A stretch of 64,000 nucleotides of DNA from Gossypium raimondii (taxonomy: Eukaryota; Streptophyta; Magnoliopsida; Malvales; Malvaceae), in the NCBI RefSeq assembly GCF_025698545.1, contig NC_068575.1:26175480-26239479 (forward strand). The letters run 5' to 3'. Every line of letters starts with the position of its first letter. The first letter of the stretch is position 1. Shown here in pieces: positions 25,166-38,200 of this stretch. A program made the position numbers and the translations under genes. A model generated the notes under the pieces. It made no database searches, was not told the DNA's origin, and worked only from the letters and a program-made list of their open reading frames with translations.

Positions 25166-26680
25166 AAAACCTGTTTTGGTGTAGTGGGATCTGCTTCAGC
25201 TAGGTGACTTCTATATTCCCCAAAAGAAATGTATTTTACATCAGAGACTTCGGTATCCTATCATAAAAAAAGCTAATAAAAAACATTCACATTTTCAGGT
25301 AGTTTTGTAGCGAGACAAATCACTTATCAGTATTCCCTGTTTACCACTCACCATTCACATTTTCAAAGCATGACTTTCATATATAATTGTAAAGAAAATG
25401 TATAATGAACTATTCATTAAGCACCAGGCACCATCAATAGCCTTAAATTCTGAGACTAAAACCAACTTAAAAGGAGGACAATAATGATAAAGATGGAAGT
25501 TTGGAAGGATGAATCTCATCCATAGAATGAAGACCAGAGAGCTATATGGATATACTTCAGAATAGGGATTCTGCAGCAAATCTATGCAAGCCTATTAGGT
25601 TCAAAAACAAACCATAAAAAATGGATTTTCTAACAAATAAATGTGATCAAACATTATAGACTTTTAGGCTTCTCATTTGTCTTTGTGCAAGATATTTCTC
25701 TTTCAAAAAAAAAAACCCTTAAAAGAGGCACCAAAAGTTGAATTGCACTTACGCTTTGGCAGTCCAATATTTTTTGGAAAATTTTAGAGAGAGAAAGAGA
25801 CAGAGTTGTTCAACTTGTTTCCATAAATTCATCACTGACAATGGCATTTTTCTTTCAGTGCTCGCTTTAGATCAAAAAGCGAACTTCCAATCAAATAAGA
25901 GTAAAAAGCTTACAACATGAAAACAGACTAAAATACAACCAAGAGTGGAAGGGCTTAAGATCTAGAGTTGAATTCCACTTGTTCATTCAGTACAAGCAAT
26001 GTTTATACTTGAGATGATAAACCATACCTACACCGGATGTTTCATTGTAGTCAACTTTGTCACTCATCAGAGACAGTTTGGAATATCAAGAAAATTAATC
26101 CATACTCCACTAGAAAACCAGTAGAAAACAAAATCCATGAAATTTTAAATGATAATTCTGACTGTTATTGATTATTGTTCATCTCAACAATTTTTGGACA
26201 AAGAAAGTACTTTGATATGGAAAACAAATACAAAATTTTGCATATTATATATAATCAAATAACATTGAATGGGTTGAAATTTTCAACTGAGAACAATTAT
26301 TAACTTCCTTACCTGAAGTGTAAAGGCTTCTCGAGGAATTGGCTCTAGAGTTGTTACTAGGTATACATCGCTGTATTCATTATTGATGAACTTTCCATTG
26401 TTTGTGACACTACAATCAAATGTAAACAGCATATGTTAAGTCAAAATGGAATTAAAAGTATCACAAAACCACTTAAGCATCTCAACAATATTGAGATTCA
26501 TCAATTAAACAAAAAATCCAAGAAACTAAACATGGGATAATAATAGTGATAATGATAAATTGAAAGTGATCCAGGACCTAGGTGAAATCTTAATGTCTAG
26601 ATGGTCTTATCATTGCATAAGATTGATGCAAACATACCTCGTAAAAATAATAAATCAAAACACTCTTCTCTAAAAAAAGG

Positions 26681-26861
26681 AAGTCAATACAACTATGAAC
26701 TTACAATGAAAAATATAACACCATTTTTCGAGTAAATTTATGCCAAATGCTAATTGTTTATTGAAAATATTGAACCCGATGAACACAAAGCAGACTTGAA
26801 TTTAGTAAGACGGCATTAGCATCGAAATTAATGCACCAATGGTTCTAGCAAAGCAACAAAA
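26681..26861. repeat. 181-bp duplicate of 17167-17350
   Basis: It lies in the intron between Nudix exons 3 and 4. Relative to the other copy it lacks the middle base at three sites: CAG to CG, CTG to CG, and CAG to CG. Confidence 0.9.
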
Positions 26862-28333
26862 TCGAGAAAATGTTGCCAAAATCACCAAAAAGCATCATAG
26901 TCATCGATCACCGCATTTCAATTACATTCCAAGAAGAGAGTAAATTACACCAAAACAAAAGAATATTTTATCAACTAACCACTCTTCAAGAAAACGAATA
27001 TCAACTCAAATGCATCCTTTGGGAGGATCACCCTAGTTCTTCTTGAAGCTCCCTCCTGAACAAATAAGATATTTAGCAAGCATTGTGTTTTAACACTAGA
27101 TCAACCAAAAAGGGATAAATTTCTAACAATAATATGTTTACCAAGTAATAGACGATGGAAAAAAATGGGCCAACAAGGTAAAAAGAAAATCAATGGATGC
27201 TGATCTCCAAAGACTTTCTTGTGTTGAAAGTTACTACAAAGGAATGGACAATAAGATATTTAAATAAAGAAAGAAAAGAAAAGAAGAAGAAGACTCAGAT
27301 GTCTTCACTCCTTCCGAACAAAAAGGTTTCTTGGCCATCTAGAAACCGCTAGGTTTACCATCGCTTAGGAAACTATCAATTAGATATTTAAAAGAAATGT
27401 ATTAACCAAATCTAGCAAGTATATAAAACAATGTAAAGTAGCAATGATAAACAAGAACATGGGGAGAATATCGTACACGGTACACATAGAAAGATTAAAG
27501 ACCAACAGTTTTTCAAATGCCCTATGAAAGAAGCAAGATCAAGACTTGTGAAATTGGATTCACTTATCGTGGTGTTATTAGCGATGAGTCACCAGAGATA
27601 TATGGCCAAGACCGGAGATATCCCACAACCCCGCCACGAGTCCTTGCAATCAGACGTTTTTGGAGAAGTAATTCTTGTGTAATCTCAAAGAAAATCCGAC
27701 ATGGACGCTTTATGGCAATCCCCATCTCGATGGACATCTCCCGCAAAGAGATCACAATGAGTTACATATCAAGAAACTACCATTATAGAGAAACGCCAAG
27801 ATGTAAATCATAAGCAACCTCTAACACACAATAATACTCAAAATGAAATATTTTATATCAAATGTATGCCTCCCTAGCAGCCTCCCCCCCAACTCACACA
27901 CACACTTGAAAACTTTCAGTTCTATAATCCAGATTGAGTACCAAAAAAATTAGGGGTTCATTAAAAGAAATTACAAACCAAATTAACAAATGAAGCTATT
28001 ACTACCATTTTCAAGGAACCAGTTTAACTAATCTCAAAGGTTCTATCAGACCCAATTTACGAAGTCGCAAATAACAAGTATAGCTTAAATTAAATTGTCC
28101 TATAATTTTCCAATTTGATAACTTCAAAACATGTTTTCGCTAAGAGTAAGCAATGACAAGTATAGAAAATAAATAAAAGAGCGGTTGTAAAGTAATCCTT
28201 TATGTTGAAAGATCAAAACAGATAATCCGAAATGGACAAGAATGAAGGGACGTGCTCGGCTTGGAAACTCCGCTTTTTTCGGTTTTAGTGAGAACATCGA
28301 GATACTCTACTTGTTCAATGTAAGGCTCGCCAT

Positions 28334-29239
28334 TGTTTCTTCGATGGATCGGACTTTGTCTTCGTTGATTTAATTTGGTAAATTGCGTGCTTCTTTATTT
28401 ATAGTCAAGACAGAATATCTTTGAGAAGAGAAGATGAAGAACGGAAGAAGAAAAAGGAATGAAAAACGGAAGAAGCAGAAGGAGCCTTACCTGGATGAAG
28501 GAGGAACCGGAAGAGGTCCTTGACCAAACTGATTTGCAACCCAAAAGGAAGGGGAAAGGGGAGAAGAAGGGTAACCAAACATCAGAAAAGCCTGAAGAAT
28601 GCAACTGAAGAATATAAGGGTAAAAGAGGAAAAGAAAAAGCAATTGAAGTTGCTAAACTTTTACTGGAACAAAAGGCTCCAGTTTGGAATTAAGCATCTA
28701 GTGAGGTGAAATACATTTTCAACACACTGAAGAATGCTTTCCAAACAGCCTTGCGTTTACTAACATTTCAGTTGCAATTTTTTTAGCTTAAAAAAACTAA
28801 CGTACTGAGATCCAGTTGCATCCAAAGGAGCCCTAAGTGTCTAATGGAATGATAAAACAATTACACTCTTATTAAAAAAAGAGTTTGAAGGTTAAAGAAA
28901 AACACTTTTCAAAAAACCATTTTTCAAAAATAAACTAGCCCATTAATTTTTCACAAATTATGGTGTCTCCTATTTTGTTTCTTAAAAAAAATGGTAAGTT
29001 AGAGCCTTCAAAGTTCAAACTTCAAACCCTATTTATACGGGCGCGTATTATTCTCACAAATCATAAGCTAGCATATATCGCTTTTTAAAATTTATTATTA
29101 TTAATTTTCATTTCGTTTGGTTCGTTACAGTTAACTGTTAATCACACATTTTTCACATTTCGCACTCTTTCCCGGAGATTGGGAACCTGGGAAGCTCACA
29201 GCGGTTGAAGAAGGAAGGAGAAAATCCAAGGAATAGGAA
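28334..29239. promoter_or_regulatory. Shared 906-bp promoter between Nudix-like gene and SEC3
   Basis: The two genes diverge from this segment. For the minus-strand gene, TATAAATA (28396-28403 read on the minus strand) lies about 63 bp upstream of its ATG. For SEC3, TATTTATA (29030-29037) lies about 200 bp upstream of its ATG, followed by a plausible leader. The minus-strand frame 28395-28643 overlaps the TATA site and is not a gene. Core promoter calls are by motif only. Confidence 0.5.
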
Positions 29240-32200
29240 ATGGCGAAATCGAGCGCGGACGACGCGGAGCTAAGGCGAGCTTGCCAGGCCGCCATCGAAG
29301 ACACCAAGCAGAAGGTCGTGATGTCGATTCGCGTCGTTAAAAGCCATGGGATGTGGGGAAAAACTAGTGTTAGTAGTGTTACTAGCAAATTGGGACCAAT
29401 GGCAATGGGGCGCCAAAACATGGCTAAACCCAGAATCATTGCTATCTCCAGTACGCCCTCTCCATAACCTGGATTTAGGATGTATCGAATATATATATTA
29501 TTTTGCTTCTTCTCGATCGAGATTTCATTCATTATGCTGAATTACATTAAACGCGATAATGGGCTACCGAACTAACCTTTACGATGGTGTCATTGTGCAA
29601 AACCGGTAGAACAATTCAAATTCACGAATATTAGCTGTGATTTGCCAACGGTTCTTCAATTAAAATAATATCATTAGATCTAAAGTGAAATGTGTTCCCA
29701 TATTCGTCTTCTGCGGGGCTCTTGTTTTGTTGGATGCTTGAAGTGGAATGTGTTCTCATATTTGTGCAAGGCCTCTTATTGCTTGTCCTCATGAAATCCT
29801 ATGGTTTATGCAGCTAAAGCAAAAGGTCAGCGGACTAAAGCTTTTCTGCGGGTCTTGAAGTATTCTACTGGAGGCGTTATTGAGGTAATTGTCCTTATTA
29901 TAGTCTTTTAAATTTAAGTTAACATGTCTTAAGCAAATAAGAATTGCCTAGAAAGATGATCTTACGAGTTCATGGTTCTTTATTGAGTAAGCATTGCTAC
30001 AGTGTTACACTTAGTAGCATACAAAAACTGAACTCGGAATTATAAGGGTGGCCATCGCAAGGTTGCATTTCCTTTACTGTGATAGATTGTGATCTCTGAA
30101 GCTGTGATCCTCCATCAATTTTTTGCTAGGACATGGTGGTACCGTTGCTTGTGTCTTTCGCTTTATTATGCTAACGTAGTTGAAAATTGTTGGTCATACA
30201 AGGTTGACATGCTACGAGAATAAATTAGCAGCGTGTGATTTATTGTCTTTTCTGTGCGTTATTGCTGAATCAAAAATCATAAGATGGCCATGATAAAGTG
30301 GGATACAGCTTTGTTTATTGTTCTTATAGATCATATATTTCCCTGTTCTACTGAAATATGCTACTGATAAAAAGTAAAGAGTATTATTACATATAACAAA
30401 AATAGAGCTTAGCCATGTCTACCTTCTCATGTGAAACATACAAGCATTTATGAAATCACTTTTGCATTACTAAGTAGAGAATAATTGTAGAATAAAAAGA
30501 AAGCAAAATTCATTAATGTCCAACACAAAGTCTGGTAACCATTGGGTTAAAGATGAGATTCTTTAGTCTTAACTAACAGGTATTCTAGTATGATTGATTG
30601 TTAGATATGACATATGAAGTTTTGAAATTGTACAGGCTGCTGAGTTATACAAACTGAAGCATCTTTCGAAGGTGGAGGTTCAGTCTAATGATCCTAGTGG
30701 ATGTACTTTTACATTGGTGAGCTCTTTCTTTGGTTCCTTTTCTTTTGGTTATCAGAGTAACAATATTCTTTTGAGTGCTGTATGTTGTTCAATCTTTTTC
30801 TACTCCTGTAGGCCAAACACTGTTTAGTGACTAGGTGACTTGATGAAGCAATTGAGCAGAAGTAGAATGTATTTTTCCCTTAAACTTCTTTTCCATTCTC
30901 TCCCTTAGACATTGCAGTTGGGCAGTTTGAACTGGGTCATTTAGGCTTTCAGTCTTTTTGGTTTTGAGTCACTAGTGGGTTAAGCTCTTTGGGTTCTGGT
31001 CATTTCTGGATTTCAGGTTGTGTTCGGGCAAATTTAGTTCCATTTTTTTAGTTCATGTAAGATATAACCGTTCTTACATAATTTAAACGCTCAATCTAGA
31101 AATAATTTATTGTTTCTTTGAATAGTCTTTTATATTATATGGCATTCTTTTGTTGTATTTGTATATTAACATCAATATTTTTTAGCACCAAAAATGATAA
31201 AATTTACTTTGTTAATAATTGATTGTAAAAATACAATATATTATTATTTTGATATTTAAAACAATTGATTCAATGGATTCTAATATTCAACATGTCAATA
31301 CATTATGATTTATATTGTGCACGCATTCTCTCTGCTTTGGATTTTTTCTTCAGCATATAACTAAACTTCTTATAGGGATTTGATAACCTTAGAAGTCAAA
31401 GTGTTACTCCACCTCAGTGGACTATGCGCAACAGTGACGACAGGTGGATTGAAATAGCTATGGACTGAAGATATCACCTTTTTTTTTTGGGATGTTTCTT
31501 TGCTCATTTTACGGTTCTTTAACAAAATTACACTTATCTTCTTTTCGTAATTGTTCTATTCACAGTTGGCTATTGTTGCCTATGATTATTTATTTCTATG
31601 TCCTTAAATATTTTTGCAGGAACCGCCTGTTATTATGTATCTTAAACATTTGCAGAGATGTACTTGGTCGTATACCGAAAATTGTTGGTATAGATGTCGT
31701 GGAAATGGCCCTTTGGGCTAAGGTGAATTTGATGACTTTATTCTTCCTAAATCCTTCACTGTTGAGTTGATACTAAATCATTTCTTTATGCAAATTATAG
31801 ATTACTTGAAACTCATAGAGAACAGAGCTTAAAATAAGCTTTCAGTTGCTGATGCCTAGTGGCCAAGATTAAGGATATTCTAAATTGCTGGTCCTTGTGG
31901 CTTGGTGGTCATTATTATAATTTCAGTGTCAAATTATGATTTTGCTTGGAATTTTAAGTACATTAACGTTAAATTCAAGAAATCTTATTTCAATTTTTTC
32001 TCTTTTCGTTCATGGATTGGGTATATTGTATCTAGGAACATACACCCTCGGTTACTACTCAAAAGAATCAGCAAAATGGTCCAGTTCCAAGTACGGTAAT
32101 AGAAGGTGACTTGGATGTGACTGTTGAAAAGGAACTTGTCTCTCAAGCAGAGGAAGAGGACATGGAGGCTCTTTTGGGCACGTATGTTGTTCCTTTGTAC

Positions 32201-35200
32201 AGTTCTAAGGTTCTTCAGTGAAATTCAGATGTTCTTCACCCTTAATCGAGTATTCAGATACCTTTTTAAACTATGAAATGCTAAAATGCTAATGAAAATT
32301 GAGAGTGACATAAGGCATTGAGTGTTCAAATTATATATGTTGCATTTAGTTCTTTTAAAAAATAAAATTTCCAAGAGTCATTTATCCAAAAATAAAATAA
32401 AAAGAAAATTTACATGTATCATCTGCCAAATTGCTGTGATGGTTAGATCACAGGTGAAGTCACAGTTCTATTCTTCATGGTGATACGTGTGTATGAGTGC
32501 GGTCTTTATCTTGGGAGTCATATCAATTATTTTTTGAAAACAGAGCAAAAAGCTTGAAGATATGATTCTAGTCGTCATGGTTCCTTGATAGTCTATGATT
32601 CTTTAGTTCTTTTCCTTCATTGTCAGTTTCATTTGCATAACTGAAAAGTAATATACTGCTTATTTTATTTTATTATTTCATATATATTTTTTGTGTTTGG
32701 TTTGTAAATGCTGAAGCACCTAATGCTATCCCAATGCGTTTGATCATAACATGGTACACAGTTATGTCATGGGCGTTTGTGAAGCAGAAGCATTTTCTGA
32801 GCGGTTGAAGCGAGAGCTTCTTGCTCTGGAAGCCGCAAATGTGCACGCTATTTTGGAAACTGAACCTCTAGTAGATGAGGTATTCTCTTCTATTTTTTGT
32901 TTTTGATTGTGTTTTCCTCTAGTTTTGCTCTCAAATCTTACTGGTTCCATGTTGGTACTATTAAGAATTGAAGTAATCTTTTTTGTTTCTTATTTCAAAT
33001 GATTGCTATGTGCTTCTATTTAGACAAAGATACAAGAATAATTCTAGGAATGAAATCAGGATCCTATACCAATAACCAGGCTATCCCTACAAATCTGGAA
33101 CAATAATATCTAAATAATAGGAGTTTACAGCAATTCAGTACTTATAACTAAATAATCCATGAGATTCTCCAACAGTTCCCCCCAAGCTGGTGAAAAGATG
33201 TTCTCCTTTCCCAGCTTGCTAGTAATCTCTTGAAATGAAGTATAAGCTAACCCCTTAGTTAATATGTCTACCATCTGCCCATGTGTAGGAACATACAGCA
33301 TGGGAATTAATCTACTTTCTAACTTCTTCTTTATGAAGTATTGGTCTATTTCAATATGTTTTATACAATTGTTTTTCGAATCCCGCACAGTGTTCCTGAT
33401 AAGGATTCTGTCTTTTTGTATAAAATGGTAGATTAATTCCACTATAAATAGAGGAAGGAAAGCAATTGTATAGGCATCAATCTTTTATAGTATCTTTTTC
33501 CTTTTTAGATTTTCTTTGTAAAAACTTTCCTTTACTTTTGTAATATCTTTATAAGTCTTCCGCATAAACCCTCGCACTATACTTTCCCCCCAGAAATTGG
33601 TTATACAGACAGTATTTAGGGAACTTGGTCTGATGCAGTAGTTGGCAAAGGTGGTAGCAATAAAAAGTCATCATTATTATCTTCCTTAATATTTTTCTCC
33701 CCCGAAGATAAGATTTTAAGAGGAAAGAGTTTCCCTGTAATTAATGTTACATCAATAAATACAAAAAGAAAATACTGATGAAGGATGAAAACATTATTTA
33801 TACCCTTTTGTGTGGAGGAATAACCTACAAAGATGCATTTTAGAGTTCGTGGGGTCAAATTTCCCTTTGTTGTGAATATAAACAAAACTAACTCACCCAA
33901 ATACTGTCGGAAGACGTTTGGTGGTTAGTGTCATGAAAATGGAATTCGAGTACTTTTGTAGGTCGCTTGAAACCTAGAACTTTTGAAGGATCCTATTTTG
34001 AAATTGGAAATAAGAGAGCTCTTTAGACTTCAAGTAAATGTCAACTTTTGTCCCTTTTAAAGAAATGTGACAAGATTAGGTTGAAATAATCCCTTGCATT
34101 ATAAGTCCTTAAACCTTTAAAGCTCACTCCGAATTTGTTTTTGATCATTTGAAAAAAGGAAAATACTTCACTCACTTGTGCCACAAGTCCCTGAACTTTT
34201 TGAAAATTAGGAATTTAGATCATGTACCTTTATTTCATGATTTTTTTCTGTTAAATTCAAGTTAATTACAAAGTTATTTTTTTTAATTACATGGATACCA
34301 AGTGAGTATTTTTTTAATTTAAAAAATGTCATAGCAACAAATTTAACAATATTAATAGTTCAACTTGAATTTTGAAATTTGAAAAGTATGACTAAATTTC
34401 ATGAAATGGAAGTATAGGGACTAAATTCATAACTTTTGAAGAGTACAAAGTCTTATGACATATTTTTAACCAATTTATTTTTTCAGGAAAGACCCACGTC
34501 ACCCTTGTGCAATCATCAATGAATACAACAAACCATTTTGCCTTTGTCAATGGTCCCCACGTATCTAAGTCATTAATGAGAAAGGTAAAGATGATCTATT
34601 ATTGCCTAAAGGAAAGGGAACAGGATGGTGCTTAGCCAACTCAAAAACATCACAAAGTAAACTATCTATATAAATATTTTTGAACAGCAAAGAGTTTTTT
34701 CAACAAAGAAAATGGAGGTTGTCCTAGGTGATAATGTTACAGCCAAATCTTCTCTTTTTTTGAAGATACGTGTTTAGAAAAATAGGACGATGAAGGTTGA
34801 TTGCCACTTCCACTCTTGGCCTCTAAGATATAGTGGCAGTCCCTTTCCTTAACAAACCCAATAATCCTCCTTTTGGCCAAATCCTAAAAACCACAATGTG
34901 TAAAATAGAAAGTCACAAAGCAACTCAAATCTTTGATTACTTTTCTAATATACTTAAGGTTCATAAATAATTTGGGAACATGTAAGATATTTTCCAAATA
35001 ATGATTGGGAAATAAATTTATGACTCTTTGTCTTGGAATAAAGATAAATGATTCATCTATAATCAATAACCTAAGAGCTTTTGTAAAGAATATTAGAGGC
35101 ACAAAGAGCACAAGAATAAGGAAACCTACTTGTTTGAGCTAATGCACATGATGCACTAGGTTTTTCGAGGGATTTAAGTAGATTCTATAACCTTTTAATC

Positions 35201-38200
35201 TCTTCTTTAAGGAGTTTTTCACTTACTCGTCCAATTTGGTTTGAACTTTCAACATCGGTAGAGAAAAACATGTTACCTCTGGTCTCCTTTGTCTCAACCT
35301 ACACCTAGAGGCTTCCTATGGTGTTCCCAGCATGTCCCTTAAGTTTGGTGACGGTTATTTACAATAAGTGCACTAGATTCCTTCTCGATTCAACTATTTC
35401 TCATTTTTTTTTCTTTGGTGGATGAAGTGGGTGACCCTTCTACGGTTTGAGATTCCAACATAACTGCCCTATGACTTTCCTCACCATGAATTATTGAGAA
35501 TACCTCATTTAGAGATGGTAAAGGCTTTTTTCCTAACACTTGAATGTGGATCTGATTCAAATTTTATAGTTCATTTGATTCACTATTTTCAAGAGGATTT
35601 GAGGAATTGCTTTGGATTCCAACCATTTAAAGGTGACATTCAGTAATGAAGGCAGAACGATTTTTAGGTTAAAGTTTTAGCAATGAAGGATGTAAGTGAA
35701 TCTAGAATAGTTTTGTACAATACCTAGCTCTGGTACCATGAATTTTTTTTTTGTTTTATTCCAAATGATAAGTATGTGCCTCTATCAATAGAAAGATACA
35801 ATAGTTATTCTAGGAAAGAAATTAGAATCGTATCCTAAAAATTAGTCTATCCTTATAAACTAGTTTATGTCTACAAATTTGTCTATCCCGCAAATCTAGA
35901 ACAATAATAGCTAAATTATAAGAGATTACAACACTACATGATATTTATAGCTAAATAATCTGAGATTCTCCAACAAGAATCAATGGCCTACATTATTTAG
36001 TGCTTGGTTGGTGTAGTTCCATCCCTATACAATAGGTTATTTATACTAGTTACATACGCTTGTGAAAGGTAACTTGATGAAATTAGAGATAAATACTCTA
36101 ATGCATTGAGGAAAAACTCTTTCAAAGTATATATTTCTTAGAAATATATACAACTATATATACATGTAGGATTTAACAACTAAGGAAATAATATCTTTTA
36201 ATTAGAATCTCTAAAAAATATCAGTTGTAATCTCTAAAGGTACTATTTAATAATATCAAATAATCAAAGATTCTCAACACTCCCTCTTAAGTTGGTGCAT
36301 AGATGTCTCACATGCCTAACTTGTAAAAAATATTATGATAAGTCTTACAGTTGAGCCCTTTAGTAAAAACATCAGCAAACTGTTTTTCGGATGCTAGGTA
36401 AGATAAAATTAAGGCACCACTGACTACTTTTTCCTTGATAAAATGACGATCTATTTCGATGTGTTTGGTTCTATCGTGCTGTACTGGATTTTGAGCTATG
36501 TTGATGGCCACCATGTTGTCACAGTACAAGGTTGATCTATTTTTGTTCAACAACTTCAACTCTTTCAATACTTTTTGTAGCCATAAAAGCTCACAAACTC
36601 CTTGAGCCATGACCCTATACTCAGCCACTGCACCTGATCGAGCCACAACACTTTGTGTCTTACTTCTCCAAGTGACTAAGTTTCTTCTCACAAGAGTACA
36701 ATAACCCACTGTAGACCTTCTGTTCTCAAGAAAGCCAGCCCAATCTGCATCTGTAAATACTTCTATCTTGAGATGACTATTTTTTTAGAAGAGAATACCT
36801 TTGCTCGGTGCAGACTTCAAATAGCACAAAATTTGAAATGCTGACTGCATATGAGCTTCGCGAGGATCATGCATAATTTGGTTTACCAAACTAACAACAT
36901 AGGCTATATCAGGTCGAGTATGAGCAAGATAAATCAAACGTTCGACGAGCCTTTGGTATCTCCCTTTATCCACTGTTTCACCGATCCCTGCTTGTAACTT
37001 GTGATTACTCTCAATAGGTGATTCAGCTGGTTTGCAACCTAACATGCCAGTCTCTGTCAGAAGATTTAAGACATACTTTTTTTGGGAAATGAAAATTCCC
37101 TCTTTTGATCTGGCCACTTCTACTCCGAGGAAATATTGTAACTTTCCCAAGTCTTTGATTTCGAATTCTTGAGCCAATTGTTTCTTGAGCCGGACCATTT
37201 CTTCCTTGTCATCTCCTGTCATAATTATGTCATCAACATAAACTATAAGGAGAGTAATTTTACCGTTGTGATGTTTTATAAAGAGGGTATGATTAGCATT
37301 ACTTTGTCGATAGCCAAACGACACCATGGCCTTACTAAATCTGTCAACCAGGCTCTGGGAGATTGCTTTAGTCCATATAGGGCCTTTTTTAGTCTACGTA
37401 CCTTCCCTTGAGTATTTTTATCCTCGAATCTTGGAGGCACTTTCTAATACACTTCATCTTCCAGGTCTCATGTAAGAAGGCATTCTTTACATCAAACTGC
37501 TGTAAGTCCCAGTTGAGATTTGCTACACACGATAAAAGGATCCTAATCGTGTTCAATTTAGAAACTGGAGCAAATGTTTCTTGATAATCCACTTCATATG
37601 TCTGAGTGAATCCTTGCGCTACTAATTTGGCTTTGAGTCTTTCAATTGAACAATCAGCCTTATATTTGATAATAAACATCCATTTGCAGCCAACCATTTT
37701 TTCCCCTCAGGAGGATTAATCAGTTCCCACGTCTCATTTTTTGCTAAAGCCCTCATTTATTCAATCATAGCCTTCTTCTATCTTAGATCAGTGATATGGC
37801 TTAAGCTTAAGATGCTGACAGTTAAATTTTCTTTGATGAAGTGCCAATCAATTTCTATGTGCTTTGTTCGATTATGTTGTACTGGGTTTTGGGCTGTGCT
37901 GATGGCGGCCTTGTTGTTGCAATATAAGGATAATATTTCCTTTATTTGACAACTTTAATTCCTCCATAACTTTTAATAACCAGAGTATCTCCAAACAACT
38001 TGAGCCATGGCTTTGTATTTTGCCTCAACACTTGATCGAGCAACCACACTTTACTTCTTGCTTCTCCAAGTGACTAAGTTTTCTCCCACAAGTGTGCAAT
38101 ATCTAGATGTAGACCTCCCATCATCTAGAGATTCAGCCCAATCTGCATCTGTAAAAACTTTTATTTGAAGATAACCATATTTAGAAAAGAGACCTTTTTC

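Larger units (their letters stand above)
17863..25186. mobile_element. CACTA (En/Spm-type) DNA transposon, non-autonomous, 7324 bp
   Basis: The ends are CACTACACCAAAATAGG (17863) and, inverted, the CCAAAACA..GTAGTG end closing at 25186. Both flanks carry GGA (17860-17862 and 25187-25189), the 3-bp target duplication expected of CACTA elements. Subterminal arrays of AGCGGCG hairpins occur at both ends, where the transposase of such elements binds. No transposase ORF is present in either strand, so movement would need a partner element. The interior holds telomere-like repeats, an 81-83-bp tandem repeat and gene-derived islands. It is inserted in exon 5 of the Nudix remnant. Confidence 0.93.
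17576..28333 (-). pseudogene. Nudix hydrolase 3-like gene remnant, split by a CACTA element
   Basis: Minus-strand exons match the N-terminal Nudix part of plant Nudix hydrolase 3 (a Nudix domain normally followed by a dipeptidyl-peptidase III domain). The pieces are: exon 1, about 28255-28333 (LDVLTKT..SGVSKP); exon 2, about 27583-27742; exon 3, 26980-27055 (RELQEELG of the Nudix box, then LPKDAFELIFVFLEE); exon 4, 26313-26409 (GKFINNEYSDVYLVTTLEP); exon 5, 25187-25257 plus 17797-17862, cut by the transposon but joining in frame once one GGA is removed; exon 6, from 17680 to a stop at 17576. Exons 1-3 carry several frame breaks, mostly at CAG/CTG sites. The dipeptidyl-peptidase domain is absent, so the protein would be about 200 residues instead of about 770. 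Substrate and role cannot be inferred. The family match is from memory of the Arabidopsis protein. Confidence 0.75.
32969..35975 (-). mobile_element. Copia element A, degenerate, with LTRs and target duplication AGAAT
   Basis: The LTRs are 32969-33174 (3' LTR) and 35739-35975 (5' LTR). Both start TGAA and end CTCCAACA on the plus strand. AGAAT flanks both sides (32964-32968, 35976-35980). A primer-binding site (minus-strand TGGTACCAGAGC) occupies 35727-35738, and a purine tract (TTGGGGGGAACTG) adjoins the 3' LTR. Minus-strand relics, in element order, are a protease-region piece (34884-35111), a post-integrase piece (33616-33900) and an RNase H end (33125-33442). Reverse transcriptase is missing. 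About 34030-34480 looks like unrelated inserted sequence. Confidence 0.92.

Noticed and set aside
27517..27813. 98-residue plus-strand ORF
   Set aside because: It is antisense to exon 2 of the Nudix-like gene, whose minus-strand reading matches a known domain.
28395..28643. 82-residue minus-strand ORF in the promoter
   Set aside because: It is a low-complexity, Leu/Phe/Ser-rich frame on a purine-rich strand, overlaps a TATA box, and lacks a domain.
29131..29532. 133-residue minus-strand ORF at the SEC3 start
   Set aside because: It is antisense to SEC3 exon 1, which is well supported by homology and splice phase.
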